Of a stretch of DNA of 64,000 nucleotides, positions 40,174 through 50,510 are shown piece after piece; positions within the stretch are counted from its first letter, which is position 1; each line of letters begins with the position of its first letter. The translations under genes were made by a program, and so were the position numbers. Source of the stretch: Shewanella chilikensis (lineage in GTDB: Bacteria; Pseudomonadota; Gammaproteobacteria; Enterobacterales; Shewanellaceae); the NCBI RefSeq assembly GCF_002836945.1, contig NZ_NIJM01000008.1, positions 1-64,000 on the forward strand, written 5' to 3'. The notes beneath the pieces were generated by a model. The model worked only from the letters and a program-made list of their open reading frames with translations, had not been told where the DNA came from and did not search any database.

Positions 40174-43098
40174 ATGATACTCGAGTCTGTCTCAAAGGAG
40201 CCCAAGGGCCGGGAAAGCGTTGCGGGGCGAGTCACAGGGCTGTTTAACCGGCGGAGCAAATCACGGGCTCTTGCCTTGAGTTTTGGCTTGGCTTTGAGCC
40301 TCGGCAGCAACGGCGTGCGGGCCGATATCAACACTGTGCCTTTGGTGGCGCCTTTGTATCACGGCGGCGATCTGCTGCAAAAGCAGCTGTTTAAAGGGTT
40401 GGAGCTCAGTGTCACCACAGGGCGCGATCTGGCGATATTTTCCGTTGCCGGTATGAGTCTGGATGCCTACATTTTAACACTGCCGCTTGATGCGCCGACC
40501 AAGGCCAGGGTTATAGCCCGGCTGTCGGATCCTTTCTACAGCATCCCCCTTGGGCATTTTCTCTACCTTTTTTACGACAGATACAGCCGCGCCGAGAACC
40601 GGGATCAGTTCCGGGATTATCTGCTGAGCCAATACAGCGAGGAGCAAATCGCACCCTGGCAGCATTCGCTGTTCAGCCTGGAGGAGCAGGTCAAAGACAA
40701 TACCGAACCGACCGCCGAAGCCAATGACAGACGCGAAGGCATGACGCTCAATCGCCAGTTGGTTGCCATGTTGGTGACTGTCTATGATCGCCTGTTCAAC
40801 AATGATGACTGGGCCCTTGGCAAGAAACTGCCGGAACATTACCGCTATCTTGGCAACACCCCTGAAGATCTGGCGCTGATTGCCGACATTCAGCCGCTGA
40901 TCATCACTGAGATTGGCAAGTATGTCGGCAGTCTGCCCGAGGGGGATATGCGCAGCGCCCTCGAGCTGATTATTGAAGATGGCAAGGCGGAAAATGCCGC
41001 CAAGGTAAACAACAAGGCGCAGGCGATAACAGTTACTCTTATCGACTTTGTCCGTCTCAATGTGCTCAAGGCCTATCGCCAATATGCATTACCGGCGCAG
41101 CGGGCCAAGGCCTTTTCTGCCTGGATGCAGGCCAGTCTCAAGGAAGACCCCAAGGGGCTGAGTGACTTTTTGGCAAGTTGGAGTCAACGCCCAAGAGCGG
41201 TGCAGATAACAGTAGATGGTTTGAGCCAGGGACTGATGCAGGCGTTGGTTGCACCCAATTCCGGCCCTTATCTCAAAGAAGTACTAGCCAGGGATGCGGC
41301 TTTGTCGCAACTCACGCCCGCGTCAGCCATGGGGCGGCCGCAGCACACTCCCAAACAGGACTTTTTGCGTCAGCTGGTGAAAAATGGCGTCACCGATCAG
41401 TACTATCTGCCGTTTTTTAAGTCACTCTATCGCCGGAGTGAAAATGGCATAACCACAGGAGGTATCTCTTCCACGCCTACCATCAGTGTGCGCAATCTGC
41501 CGATTATCAAGACAGGCGCCGCAGTGTCCGGTAAGGGGGGCACAGGGATCCCCAATTTTCACTTTGTCGATCGCACCCGTGATCGGGCCTATTACTTCTT
41601 CGGCAATGATGCCCTGCAGCTCGAAAATCTGGTGGAAAGCCGTGGCATGCGCACCATGTTCGACCGCCTGAACTATCTCAAGACCTTAAACTGTAACGCC
41701 CAATATGACTGGAACGCCCAGACCAGTTTCGATGCCCTGGTCAATTTGGGGCTGGGGGAAGTGATCCGTGATTTTGGCGAGCAGCGCTGTCTCAATGAGT
41801 TGTCGCTGCGTGCCGAAGCCGAGAAGGGCTTGCAACATAGCGTGGCGGCGGTTCGCGAGCAACTCGAGGCCTACGACAGGATGGGCGCCTGGCGGTTGTT
41901 TTCCCGCATGAGCTTACGGGCCAAGCTCAATGAACAGCTCAATGAGCTGGCCTTGCTGAGTGAGCAGGCAATGCCGGACTATCTGCTTATTTATAACCCC
42001 TGGCCGGATCACTTCGCTCATTTCAAGGGGCCGTTCAGCGACGAAATCATAGCGCCGACCGGTGAGCTTAACCGCCTCGATTACTGGCTCGGCCGTCTGG
42101 ACAAGGTGTATCGGGACGCGGGTATCTATCCGCAGACGCTGTGGGGCATGGCCGGCGATCATGGTTTGGCACCTGTGTATCACACCCTTAACCCTGAACT
42201 GGTGTTGCAAGATGCGCTCAAGCAGCGCGGGGTCGAGCTCAAGATAAGCAAAATCTCCTCTGATGAAGGAGAAGGCCCCAAGATAACCAACAACCTCAAT
42301 CCGCCTTCACTGCATGGGGTAGATTTGGTGATAGCCTCCACTGCCGGTGGCAACTATATGCTGGACTTCTTTAACTCGGACCGAGGTTGGCAGGTGCAAC
42401 CCCTGTATCAAGAGTTGACCCGTTTTAAGGTTAAAGGAGGTAAGGCGCTGGATATGGTCAGCCTGCTTGCTGATGAGTTGCAGGAATCGCTGGATTATCT
42501 GGTGGTGCGCCAAAGCGATTGTACGCTTGATAGCTGCTCTGTGCGTTTGGTGGGATACAGAAACGGGCAGCGCCGCGATGAAATGATTAATCGTGAATCG
42601 GGCGTTATCCGTTATCAGGCGCTGGATGGTAAGGGCGCGCCAGAGTTGCTGGCACTGGCTCAGAGCAACCCTTATTTGGCGCCGCTGTCTGATGTTCAGC
42701 TGTCTGCCAAGCAACAACTGCTCGAACTGTGCCTGGGGAGTGCCAAGGGCTGCAGCGCCGAGCAGTGGCGCAGCCTGGCGGCCATGAGTCCCAGACCCGA
42801 TGCCGTGGTGCAGCTGGCACATCTCTATGATGAAGACAGGGCCGGCACCATCAATCTCTTCCCCAAAGAGGGTTTTGGTTACAACACCTTAGTGCCGGGG
42901 CGTCATGCGGGGGAACATTATCTGGAAAAAGATGCTTTCATAGGTTTCTGGGGCGAGCCTAGCAAACCCGGCCAGAGATTGGGGCCGCTGGATAACGGCT
43001 CACTGGCGCCGACTTTGTATCAGTACCTTACCGGTGAGCAGGTCGAGGTAGGAGACAATGGTTGGGGCTATCCCTCTGTGCTTTCGAGTCTTAACTGA
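40174..43098 (+). CDS. Exported alkaline-phosphatase-superfamily protein, phosphodiesterase-like
   Basis: I take the ATG at 40174 after aagga (974 residues); 40153 is a weaker alternative. A long basic N-region precedes a hydrophobic stretch (LALSFGLALSLGSNG) with likely cleavage before ADIN, so it is exported. The first 430 or so residues match nothing I know. The rest carries nucleotide pyrophosphatase/phosphodiesterase features: TGIPNF with a likely Thr nucleophile, YNPWPDHFAH and WGMAGDHGLAP as metal-ligand motifs, and PGRHAGEH. This suggests a two-metal phosphodi- or phosphomonoesterase in the periplasm; the substrate is unknown. Confidence 0.72.
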   Translation: MILESVSKEPKGRESVAGRVTGLFNRRSKSRALALSFGLALSLGSNGVRADINTVPLVAPLYHGGDLLQKQLFKGLELSVTTGRDLAIFSVAGMSLDAYILTLPLDAPTKARVIARLSDPFYSIPLGHFLYLFYDRYSRAENRDQFRDYLLSQYSEEQIAPWQHSLFSLEEQVKDNTEPTAEANDRREGMTLNRQLVAMLVTVYDRLFNNDDWALGKKLPEHYRYLGNTPEDLALIADIQPLIITEIGKYVGSLPEGDMRSALELIIEDGKAENAAKVNNKAQAITVTLIDFVRLNVLKAYRQYALPAQRAKAFSAWMQASLKEDPKGLSDFLASWSQRPRAVQITVDGLSQGLMQALVAPNSGPYLKEVLARDAALSQLTPASAMGRPQHTPKQDFLRQLVKNGVTDQYYLPFFKSLYRRSENGITTGGISSTPTISVRNLPIIKTGAAVSGKGGTGIPNFHFVDRTRDRAYYFFGNDALQLENLVESRGMRTMFDRLNYLKTLNCNAQYDWNAQTSFDALVNLGLGEVIRDFGEQRCLNELSLRAEAEKGLQHSVAAVREQLEAYDRMGAWRLFSRMSLRAKLNEQLNELALLSEQAMPDYLLIYNPWPDHFAHFKGPFSDEIIAPTGELNRLDYWLGRLDKVYRDAGIYPQTLWGMAGDHGLAPVYHTLNPELVLQDALKQRGVELKISKISSDEGEGPKITNNLNPPSLHGVDLVIASTAGGNYMLDFFNSDRGWQVQPLYQELTRFKVKGGKALDMVSLLADELQESLDYLVVRQSDCTLDSCSVRLVGYRNGQRRDEMINRESGVIRYQALDGKGAPELLALAQSNPYLAPLSDVQLSAKQQLLELCLGSAKGCSAEQWRSLAAMSPRPDAVVQLAHLYDEDRAGTINLFPKEGFGYNTLVPGRHAGEHYLEKDAFIGFWGEPSKPGQRLGPLDNGSLAPTLYQYLTGEQVEVGDNGWGYPSVLSSLN

Positions 43099-43342
43099 GA
43101 TGAACTTATTATCGTCGGTGCCACAGAAACAGAGATTTTTGTCGCCATCACTGGCAAGCCTGCCATGGCTTAGGTAAGCTTGTAGCCAAGATGAATTGAG
43201 TTTTGGCCGGTGTGTTCCCCGGTATTCCGCTATGCATCCCTGGCGCCGCAGACAAAATGGCGCCCATTCACCCGAAAAATGAGTCTCTGTTGGCCCTTGG
43301 CTGACGGAGGCTGCTTTTGTTTGACAGGAGACGAAAGAGATT

Positions 43343-43819
43343 ATGAACAAGGTTCCCATGACCCTGGTTGGGGCAGAACAGTTGCGTAAAGAACTGGATA
43401 TACTCAAGTTTGATCGCCGTCCCAAGATCACCGAGGCAATTGCCGCGGCGCGTGAACTGGGGGATTTGAAAGAAAACGCCGAATACCATGCCGCCCGTGA
43501 AGAGCAAGGCATTTGCGAAGCCCGTATCCGCGATATCGAAGGCAAACTGTCCAACGCCCAGATCATTGATGTGACCAAGATGCCCAACAATGGCCGGATC
43601 ATCTTTGGTTCTACCGTGACCATACTGAACCTGGACACAGATGCCGAAGTGACTTACCGTATTGTCGGTGACGATGAGGCCAATATCAAAGAGAACCTGA
43701 TCTCGGTGAACTCCCCTATTGCCCGTGGCCTAATTGGCAAAAATCTCGGGGATGAAGTCAATATCCAAACTCCCGGTGGCCTGGCAGAGTATGAAGTGGT
43801 CGCCGTCGAATATATCTGA
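43343..43819 (+). CDS. greA: Transcript cleavage factor GreA
   Basis: The 158-residue protein has the N-terminal coiled coil with the acidic tip ([19 protein letters not shown]) and the C-terminal FKBP-like domain ([21 protein letters not shown]). It inserts into the RNA polymerase secondary channel and rescues stalled complexes by transcript cleavage. The 244-base gap before it contains a ggcgcc/ggcgcc inverted pair (from 43239) but no gene. Confidence 0.97.
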   Translation: MNKVPMTLVGAEQLRKELDILKFDRRPKITEAIAAARELGDLKENAEYHAAREEQGICEARIRDIEGKLSNAQIIDVTKMPNNGRIIFGSTVTILNLDTDAEVTYRIVGDDEANIKENLISVNSPIARGLIGKNLGDEVNIQTPGGLAEYEVVAVEYI

Positions 43820-43829
43820 TTGCGTTATC

Positions 43830-43853
43830 AAGCCGCCTCCGGGCGGCTTTTTT
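43830..43853 (+). terminator. Terminator after greA
   Basis: AAGCCGCC (43830-43837), loop tccg, GGCGGCTT (43842-43849), then T. Confidence 0.92.
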
Positions 43854-43926
43854 GTACAAGATGGACAAAGTTTAATTTGCCCGCCAGGGCTTGAAAGACT
43901 AGCATCCGCCCAAATAACCATTATCA

Positions 43927-44493
43927 ATGGACACCTTGTTGCTGAAAATCATGCGCCTCTTTACCCTGCTGATCGCCATAGGTCTGCTGGGCAATGTGTA
44001 TTCCGGGATTGCCTCTGATGCAACCTGGAAGGCGTTTGAACAGGCTTTACCCGAGCTCAGTCAGCAAGATGCTGACAAAGAGCCGTTGTCCATAGCTTCA
44101 TCTACCTCAGTTGGCCAGGAGCCTCAAGCCCAAGAGTCCCGGCATCACAAGTTTGGCAAGCATGATGCTAGTGGCAGAGCTGAGGTGGAAGGCAAGGTTT
44201 CCCTGTCTCACTTATCCAAGTTGCTGCGCTCCGAGCAGGGCGACCAACTCTATTCGGCGCCCGGAGCCAGCCAGCGCTGCCTCAGCACTGCCGCTCCGCA
44301 TGATGTGGCCGAGCCACCCTATGAATTGGCGTTTGAAATCGCTATGCCACCGGCGCCTTTGCTCAGCATAGGTTTTGCCGAGCAATTGCCTATTGAGCAA
44401 TATTGGACCTTAAAGCACCCAGGAGCCGGTTTGCGCCTTGGAGGCTGGAAAGACGCCAACCTCCGCTATCGCTTCAGTCAGCAAGCCGCCTGA
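43927..44493 (+). CDS. Unrecognised exported or membrane-anchored protein
   Basis: The product has 188 residues, with a second possible start at 43951 (MRLFTLLIAIGLLGNVYSG). The N-terminus is a signal peptide or anchor. The remainder is low in hydrophobics, with a Ser/Gln/His-rich linker (about residues 45-85) and one Cys. I recognise no domain. It lies between greA and a secD-secF pair on the same strand with 119 bases to secD, so it may be linked to that pair, but no motif supports this. Confidence 0.6.
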   Translation: MDTLLLKIMRLFTLLIAIGLLGNVYSGIASDATWKAFEQALPELSQQDADKEPLSIASSTSVGQEPQAQESRHHKFGKHDASGRAEVEGKVSLSHLSKLLRSEQGDQLYSAPGASQRCLSTAAPHDVAEPPYELAFEIAMPPAPLLSIGFAEQLPIEQYWTLKHPGAGLRLGGWKDANLRYRFSQQAA

Positions 44494-44576
44494 CGCTCTC
44501 TACCGGGCTTTTCTGTCCGGGTTTCACTTCATCTGTTGTCAGTCACTCCTTCATTGGATGGCTGCGACTGTGATAT

Positions 44577-44590
44577 GTGGCTTAAGCCAC
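44577..44590. promoter_or_regulatory. 14-bp perfect palindrome upstream of secD
   Basis: GTGGCTTAAGCCAC is a perfect palindrome 22 bases before the secD ATG. It could be a regulator site or a short hairpin near the ribosome binding site. Confidence 0.35.
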
Positions 44591-44612
44591 GAGTCGAAAA
44601 GAGAGCGTAAAT

Positions 44613-46448
44613 ATGATAACTGACTCATTATTAAAGAGTAATGCCCGCGGGCGCCAGCCTAAAAAACTGCTGAATCACTACAGCGCCTGGAAATATCTGG
44701 TACTGGTAGTCACCCTGGTGGTGATGGCGCTGAGTGCCTTGCCGACTTGGTATGGTGAAGATGCCGCGGTGCAAATATCCCCCAAGGCCGGAATCGCCTT
44801 ATCTCCGACCCAGATAGTTTCTGAACTGGCCAAGGCCGATATTCTCGTCAAGCGCCTGGACAGCAAAGATCAGCAAACCCTGGTTATTCTCAATGACGAA
44901 GGCCAACAGACGCTGGCCAAGTCATTGCTGGCCACTCATGCCCAAGATCCCGCTGAACTCACTCTGGCCTTGAGTCCGGCGGCGCCCGAGTGGTTGCTCG
45001 GCATGGGGTTTGAACCCATTAAACTGGGGCTGGATCTTCGTGGCGGGGTGCAATTCTTGTTGGATGTGGATATCACCCCTGTGTATCAAACCCAGGGAAG
45101 TTCACTGGCCGACGCCCTGCGTGCCTTTGCCAGAGAGCAAGGGATCCGAGGCTTGAGTGTGCGTCAGGGCGCTGAAGAGCAACTGACAGTGGTTATGCCA
45201 GAGGCGGCTCGCGCCGAGGTGCGGCAGTTTATGGCCAAGCAATACCCACTCTGGCAGGTGAGCAGCAATAACAGTCAGCTCAAGTTGGCGCTGACTGAAG
45301 CCGAGAAAATCAACTTGCGTAACCTGACGGTGCAGCAAAACCTGCAGATCATGCGTACCCGTATCGAAGAGTTGGGGATCACCGAAGCACTGGTGCAGCG
45401 TCAGGGCGAGAGCCGCATCCGTATCGAGCTTCCCGGTGTTCAAGACCCGGCGGCCGCCAAGAGCGTGATAGGGGCAACTGCGACTCTGGCCTTCTATGAG
45501 GTCAAGGACAGCGCCACCGGCGCCATCTTGATTAAAGACAAGACCGGCAATCCTGTGCCCGTGGCGCGCAAGCCTGTGCTGACCGGTGAGCATATTGTCG
45601 ATGCCCGTGCCGGCATAGGTGAAATGGGCACTGCCGAGGTCAATATTACCCTGGACAGCGAAGGCGGTCGCCGTATGACCGACTTCTCCCGAGGCCATAT
45701 CGGCAAACCTATGGCCACGGCATATAGTGAGTACAGCCGCGATGCCAACGGTAAGGCGGTGCAAAGCAATGAAATTATAAGTGTCGCCACCATTCAGTCT
45801 GTGCTGCCGGAGCGTTTTCGGATAACCGGCGCCGGTAGTTATCAGGATGCGCAGCAACTGGCTCTTTTGCTGCGGGCCGGTTCTATGACTGCGCCTGTCA
45901 CCATAGTTGAAGAGCGCACCATAGGCCCGACGCTGGGTGCAGAAAATATTCACAACGGCTTTGCCGCCCTGGCGCTCGGTCTGGGGATCACCCTGGTGTT
46001 TATGGCGCTTTGGTATCGCAGGCTAGGCTGGGTCGCCAACCTGGCATTGCTGGCTAACATGGTGTTGCTGTTTGGCTTGCTGGCTTTGATCCCCGGCGCG
46101 GTATTGACTCTCCCCGGGATTGCCGGTTTGGTGCTGACAGTGGGTATGGCGGTGGATACCAATGTGCTGATTTTCGAGCGGATCCGCGACAAGCTTCGTG
46201 AAGGGCGAGCATTGGCTCACGCCATTGACAAGGGCTTTGACAGCGCCTTCTCCACCATTTTCGATGCCAACTTCACCACTATGATCACAGCCGTAGTGCT
46301 CTACGCCATAGGTAATGGCCCTATTCAGGGGTTTGCGCTGACGCTGGGGCTGGGGTTATTGACCAGTATGTTTAGCGGGATTTTTGCCTCAAGGGCGATT
46401 ATCAATCTGGTTTATGGCAAGAACTTCAGCCGCGATGTGAGGGTTTAA
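44613..46448 (+). CDS. secD: Protein translocase subunit SecD (yajC-less copy)
   Basis: The 611-residue protein has one N-terminal membrane helix (YLVLVVTLVVMALSALP) and GEDAAVQIS as in E. coli SecD. The large periplasmic region includes LGLDLRGGVQFLLDVD. Five C-terminal helices carry the RND-type signature with GMAVDTNVLIFERIRDKLREG. SecD and SecF use the proton gradient to pull secreted proteins out of the Sec channel. In most gammaproteobacteria secD follows tgt-yajC; here neither is adjacent, so this is probably an additional paralogue, to be decided by the rest of the genome. Confidence 0.92.
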   Translation: MITDSLLKSNARGRQPKKLLNHYSAWKYLVLVVTLVVMALSALPTWYGEDAAVQISPKAGIALSPTQIVSELAKADILVKRLDSKDQQTLVILNDEGQQTLAKSLLATHAQDPAELTLALSPAAPEWLLGMGFEPIKLGLDLRGGVQFLLDVDITPVYQTQGSSLADALRAFAREQGIRGLSVRQGAEEQLTVVMPEAARAEVRQFMAKQYPLWQVSSNNSQLKLALTEAEKINLRNLTVQQNLQIMRTRIEELGITEALVQRQGESRIRIELPGVQDPAAAKSVIGATATLAFYEVKDSATGAILIKDKTGNPVPVARKPVLTGEHIVDARAGIGEMGTAEVNITLDSEGGRRMTDFSRGHIGKPMATAYSEYSRDANGKAVQSNEIISVATIQSVLPERFRITGAGSYQDAQQLALLLRAGSMTAPVTIVEERTIGPTLGAENIHNGFAALALGLGITLVFMALWYRRLGWVANLALLANMVLLFGLLALIPGAVLTLPGIAGLVLTVGMAVDTNVLIFERIRDKLREGRALAHAIDKGFDSAFSTIFDANFTTMITAVVLYAIGNGPIQGFALTLGLGLLTSMFSGIFASRAIINLVYGKNFSRDVRV

Positions 46449-46452
46449 TATT

Positions 46453-47349
46453 ATGATTAATATGAAAAATGCAACCAAGTGGCGTTATTTCAGCAGCGCG
46501 GTTTCTGTAATTTTGATGATAGTGTCCATCAGTGTGATTGCCGTCAAGGGGCTCAACTGGGGGCTGGATTTTACCGGCGGCGTGGTCAGTGAAATCCGTA
46601 TCGACAGCTCAATCAGCGCCAAGACGTTGCAACCTGTGTTGCAGCAGGCCTATGGCCAGGAAGTCAGCCTGATTGCAGCCGGTGAGGCTGGACGCTGGGT
46701 GCTGCGTTATGCCGCGCCAAGTGCCGGGCAAACCATGCCCGAACTACCGGAGGTACTGGCGGGTATGAACACTCAGGTGGAAGTGCTCAATACCAGCATA
46801 GTCGGGCCTCAGGTCGGCCAGGAGTTGGCTGAGCAGGGCGGTTTGGCTTTGCTGGTGGCTATGCTGTGTATTCTGGGGTATCTCTCTTATCGCTTTGAGT
46901 GGCGCCTGGCATCCGGCGCGGTATTTGCTCTGGTGCATGATGTTATCTTTGTGCTGGCTTTTTTCGCCGCCACTCAGATGGAGTTCAACTTGACTGTGCT
47001 GGCGGCTGTGTTGGCCATTTTGGGATATTCGCTCAACGATTCCATCATTATTGCCGACAGGATCCGCGAATTGCTGGCGGCCAAACCCAAGTTGGCGGTA
47101 AAAGACATCAATAACCAGGCGATTGCGGCCACTTTTGCCCGAACCATGGTGACATCCGGTACTACACTAATGACCATTTCAGCACTGTGGATCATGGGTG
47201 GAGGCCCCTTGGAAGGATTTTCCATCGCCATGTTTATCGGGGTGTTGACCGGTACCTTCTCATCGATATCCGTTGGTACTTCATTGCCGGAATGGCTGGG
47301 GCTGTCCAGTGAGCATTATCGGGTGACGCCTGTGACCCAAACACCTTGA
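46453..47349 (+). CDS. secF: Protein translocase subunit SecF (partner of the preceding SecD)
   Basis: The 298-residue partner starts 4 bases after secD ends. It has an N-terminal helix, the short periplasmic domain with GLDFTGGVVSEIRI, and five helices with ILGYSLNDSIIIADRIRELL, the SecF counterpart of the SecD RND motif. With SecD it forms the membrane complex that aids late steps of protein export. Confidence 0.93.
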   Translation: MINMKNATKWRYFSSAVSVILMIVSISVIAVKGLNWGLDFTGGVVSEIRIDSSISAKTLQPVLQQAYGQEVSLIAAGEAGRWVLRYAAPSAGQTMPELPEVLAGMNTQVEVLNTSIVGPQVGQELAEQGGLALLVAMLCILGYLSYRFEWRLASGAVFALVHDVIFVLAFFAATQMEFNLTVLAAVLAILGYSLNDSIIIADRIRELLAAKPKLAVKDINNQAIAATFARTMVTSGTTLMTISALWIMGGGPLEGFSIAMFIGVLTGTFSSISVGTSLPEWLGLSSEHYRVTPVTQTP

Positions 47350-47420
47350 TTGAACTCGTCAATTAATACTGATTTAATCCGCCGGCGCCACAATGTGCGC
47401 GCCGATGGGATTATGGCAAC

Positions 47421-47450
47421 AAAAAAGCCACCGGTTAAGGTGGCTTTTTT
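47421..47450. terminator. Bidirectional terminator between secF and yhbY
   Basis: AAAAAAGCCACC (47421-47432) and GGTGGCTTTTTT (47439-47450) form a perfect 12-bp stem over loop ggttaa. A and T runs on both sides serve the convergent secF and yhbY. Confidence 0.94.
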
Positions 47451-47463
47451 GTGGGGAAAGGGC

Positions 47464-47763
47464 TTATCTGGCCTTGGGCAGAGCGATTTTCATCTCTTCG
47501 GATTGACGGAAGAGCACCAAAACATGGCCGATTAGCTGCACCTTGGTTGCCTGGGTTTCACGGACAATGGCATCAACGATAGCGGCTTTCAGTTCTCTGT
47601 CTTCAGAGGCGACTTTAACTTTAATCAGCTCATGGTGAGAGAGCGCATTATCAATTTCAGCCAGTACCCCTTCAGTCAGGCCATTGGCACCAAGCAGCAC
47701 TACCGGCTTGAGGCTGTGTGCCAGGCCCTTTAGATGCTGTTTCTGTTTGGTTGTTAAGTTCAT
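47464..47763 (-). CDS. yhbY: CRM-domain RNA-binding protein YhbY
   Basis: The ATG at 47763 gives 99 residues (MNLTTKQKQHLKGLAHSLKP). The CRM fold is recognisable, with VVLLGANGLTEGVLAEIDNAL and the HELIKVKV segment. YhbY binds pre-50S ribosomal subunits and is encoded divergently from rlmE, as in E. coli. A TTG three codons upstream is in frame but less likely. Confidence 0.94.
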   Translation of the reverse strand: MNLTTKQKQHLKGLAHSLKPVVLLGANGLTEGVLAEIDNALSHHELIKVKVASEDRELKAAIVDAIVRETQATKVQLIGHVLVLFRQSEEMKIALPKAR

Positions 47764-47853
47764 TTCTACCAACTTTTGCTGAGTTACTGTTGAAAAGCCG
47801 CTATTCTACCCTCATATAGCCCTTGTGTAACTCTCATTTGTTGCGGATTTTGA

Positions 47854-48483
47854 ATGTCAGGTAAGAAACGTACGGCCAGTTCCACCCGTTGGATGCAGGA
47901 ACACTTTGATGATCACTATGTCAAATTGGCACAAAAACGGGGGCTGCGTTCGCGGGCCGCGTTCAAGTTAGAGGAGCTGCAACAAAAAGATCAGCTGATT
48001 AAACCCGGGATGACAGTGGTCGACCTGGGGGCGGCTCCCGGAGGTTGGTCTCAGGTGGCGGCCAAGTTGGTCGGTGAAAAAGGTAAAGTGGTTGCCTGTG
48101 ATATTTTACCGATGGACCCAATCGTTGGCGTCGATTTCCTTCAGGGAGACTTCCGTGAGGAAAAAGTCCTTGAGGCCTTGCTGACCCGGGTAGGGGAAGA
48201 TAAGGTTGACTTGGTGCTATCGGATATGGCGCCCAATATGAGTGGTTCAGATGGTGTGGATCAGCCCAGAGCCATGTATTTAGTGGAGTTGGCGCTGGAT
48301 ATGTGTCATCAGGTGTTGGCAGCCAATGGTAGTTTTGCTGTTAAAGTCTTTCAGGGGGAGGGCTTTGACGAGTATATGAAAGCAGTCAGACAAGCGTTCA
48401 AGACTGTAAAAACCCGTAAGCCGGATTCCTCCAGGCCACGTTCTCGCGAGGTCTATCTGGTAGCGACAGGGTACAAGTTGTAG
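47854..48483 (+). CDS. rlmE: 23S rRNA 2'-O-ribose methyltransferase RlmE (RrmJ/FtsJ)
   Basis: The 209-residue enzyme methylates U2552 in the A-loop of 23S rRNA. The SAM motif [14 protein letters not shown] and the K-D-K-E catalytic set ([33 protein letters not shown]) are visible. It precedes ftsH by 44 bases, the classical ftsJ-ftsH heat-shock pair. Confidence 0.97.
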   Translation: MSGKKRTASSTRWMQEHFDDHYVKLAQKRGLRSRAAFKLEELQQKDQLIKPGMTVVDLGAAPGGWSQVAAKLVGEKGKVVACDILPMDPIVGVDFLQGDFREEKVLEALLTRVGEDKVDLVLSDMAPNMSGSDGVDQPRAMYLVELALDMCHQVLAANGSFAVKVFQGEGFDEYMKAVRQAFKTVKTRKPDSSRPRSREVYLVATGYKL

Positions 48484-48527
48484 TACCCTGATTGAAGTAA
48501 ATCTCAAGACTTTGTGAGGTTCAGTAA

Positions 48528-50492
48528 TTGAGTGACATGGCAAAAAATTTGATTCTCTGGGTGGTCATCGCCGTGGTGCTGATGTCCGTGTTCCAGGGTT
48601 ACTCCCCCTCTTCTTCGTCAGCGCAGAAGATGGATTATTCGACTTTCCTGGACGATGTTCGTAGCGGCCAAGTCAGTAACGTGGAAGTGAAAAGCGACCA
48701 ACGTACGATTGAAGGCGTCAAAAAGTCCGGTGAAAAGTTCACCACCATTATGCCCTTGTATGACCAGGATCTGATCAATGACCTGGACCGTAAAGGCATC
48801 CGCATGAAAGGGCAGGAAGCCGAAGAGTCAGGTTTCCTGACACAGATCTTTATCTCCTGGTTCCCCATGTTGCTGCTTATCGGGGTGTGGATCTTCTTTA
48901 TGCGACAGATGCAGGGCGGTGGCGGTAAAGGCGCCATGTCCTTTGGCAAGAGTAAAGCCAAGCTGATGAGCGAAGATCAGATTAAGACCACCTTTGCCGA
49001 TGTGGCCGGTTGTGACGAGGCCAAGGAAGAGGTGAAGGAGATGGTGGATTATCTGCGTGATCCCAGCAAGTTCCAGAAACTCGGTGGCCGTATTCCTACC
49101 GGTGTATTGATGGTTGGTCCTCCAGGTACAGGTAAAACCTTGCTTGCCAAGGCGATTGCCGGTGAAGCCAAGGTACCTTTCTTTACCATTTCAGGTTCTG
49201 ATTTTGTGGAAATGTTTGTCGGTGTCGGTGCCTCTCGGGTACGTGACATGTTCGAGCAGGCCAAAAAGTCGGCGCCATGTATCATCTTTATCGATGAAAT
49301 CGACGCCGTGGGTCGTCAGCGTGGTGCCGGACTCGGTGGTGGTCACGACGAGCGTGAGCAAACATTGAACCAGATGCTGGTGGAAATGGATGGCTTTGAA
49401 GGTAATGAAGGTATTATTGTTATTGCCGCAACCAACCGTCCAGACGTATTGGATGCCGCGCTGCTGCGTCCAGGCCGTTTCGACCGCCAGGTTGTTGTAG
49501 GGTTGCCGGATGTTCGCGGTCGTGAGCAAATTCTTAAAGTGCACATGCGTAAAGTGCCTTTGGGTGACGATGTCAAAGCCAGCGTTATTGCCCGTGGTAC
49601 GCCTGGGTTCTCAGGTGCGGATCTTGCCAACCTGGTTAACGAGGCGGCACTGTTTGCTGCTCGCGGTAATCGCCGTGTGGTGACCATGGAAGAGTTTGAG
49701 AGTGCCAAAGATAAGATCATGATGGGCGCCGAGCGCCGCTCCATGGTGATGTCTGAGTCCGAGAAAGAGATGACGGCTTACCACGAAGCCGGCCACGCGA
49801 TTGTGGGCTATCTGGTGCCTGAGCACGACCCTGTGCATAAGGTAACCATTATCCCTCGAGGCCGTGCCTTGGGTGTGACCTTCTTCCTGCCGGAAGCCGA
49901 TGCCATCAGTGAGAGCCGCCAGAAGCTGGAGAGTAAGATCTCTGTGGCCTACGGTGGTCGACTGGCAGAAGAGATTATCTTTGGCACTGAAAAAGTCTCT
50001 ACCGGCGCATCTCAGGATATTAAATATGCTACGGCCATTGCCCGTAACATGGTGACCCAATGGGGCTTCTCCGAGCGACTCGGTCCGCTGCTGTACGCAG
50101 AGGAAGAGGGTGAGGTATTCCTGGGCCGCTCCATGGCCAAGTCCAAGCATATGTCTGATGAGACTGCGGCCATCATAGATTCTGAAATCAAGGCTATCAT
50201 CGACCGCAACTACCAGCGAGCCAAACAACTGCTGGATGAGAATATGGATGTACTGCACGCGATGAAAGATGCGCTGATGAAGTATGAGACCATAGACTCG
50301 CGCCAGATTGAAGACCTGATGGAGCGCCGTGAAGTACGCCCTCCGGTCGATTGGCATATGGATGACAACGGTTCTTCCAACGGTAATAATGGCAATAAAG
50401 CCGCCAAGCCGGAAGAAGCCGAGGTTGAAGAGCATGAGCCGAGTGAGACGACTGCTGATTTGGGTAAGCCCGGCGAGAGCCCACTGAAATAG
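48528..50492 (+). CDS. ftsH: ATP-dependent zinc metalloprotease FtsH
   Basis: The TTG at 48528, 8 bases after gagg, is the best start ([11 protein letters not shown]); the ATG three codons on is too far from that site. The 654-residue protein has two membrane helices (about residues 4-24 and 105-125), an AAA+ domain with GPPGTGKT and [11 protein letters not shown], the pore loop and SRH. The protease motif HEAGHA follows near residue 420. It degrades SecY, LpxC, sigma-32 and other membrane and regulatory proteins. Confidence 0.97.
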   Translation: MSDMAKNLILWVVIAVVLMSVFQGYSPSSSSAQKMDYSTFLDDVRSGQVSNVEVKSDQRTIEGVKKSGEKFTTIMPLYDQDLINDLDRKGIRMKGQEAEESGFLTQIFISWFPMLLLIGVWIFFMRQMQGGGGKGAMSFGKSKAKLMSEDQIKTTFADVAGCDEAKEEVKEMVDYLRDPSKFQKLGGRIPTGVLMVGPPGTGKTLLAKAIAGEAKVPFFTISGSDFVEMFVGVGASRVRDMFEQAKKSAPCIIFIDEIDAVGRQRGAGLGGGHDEREQTLNQMLVEMDGFEGNEGIIVIAATNRPDVLDAALLRPGRFDRQVVVGLPDVRGREQILKVHMRKVPLGDDVKASVIARGTPGFSGADLANLVNEAALFAARGNRRVVTMEEFESAKDKIMMGAERRSMVMSESEKEMTAYHEAGHAIVGYLVPEHDPVHKVTIIPRGRALGVTFFLPEADAISESRQKLESKISVAYGGRLAEEIIFGTEKVSTGASQDIKYATAIARNMVTQWGFSERLGPLLYAEEEGEVFLGRSMAKSKHMSDETAAIIDSEIKAIIDRNYQRAKQLLDENMDVLHAMKDALMKYETIDSRQIEDLMERREVRPPVDWHMDDNGSSNGNNGNKAAKPEEAEVEEHEPSETTADLGKPGESPLK

Positions 50493-50510
50493 GCCCATTT
50501 TGAGGTTAAA

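Noticed and set aside
43315-43342. TTGACA directly before greA as a -35 box
   Set aside because: It lies about 20 bases before the start codon, leaving no room for a -10 element and a leader.
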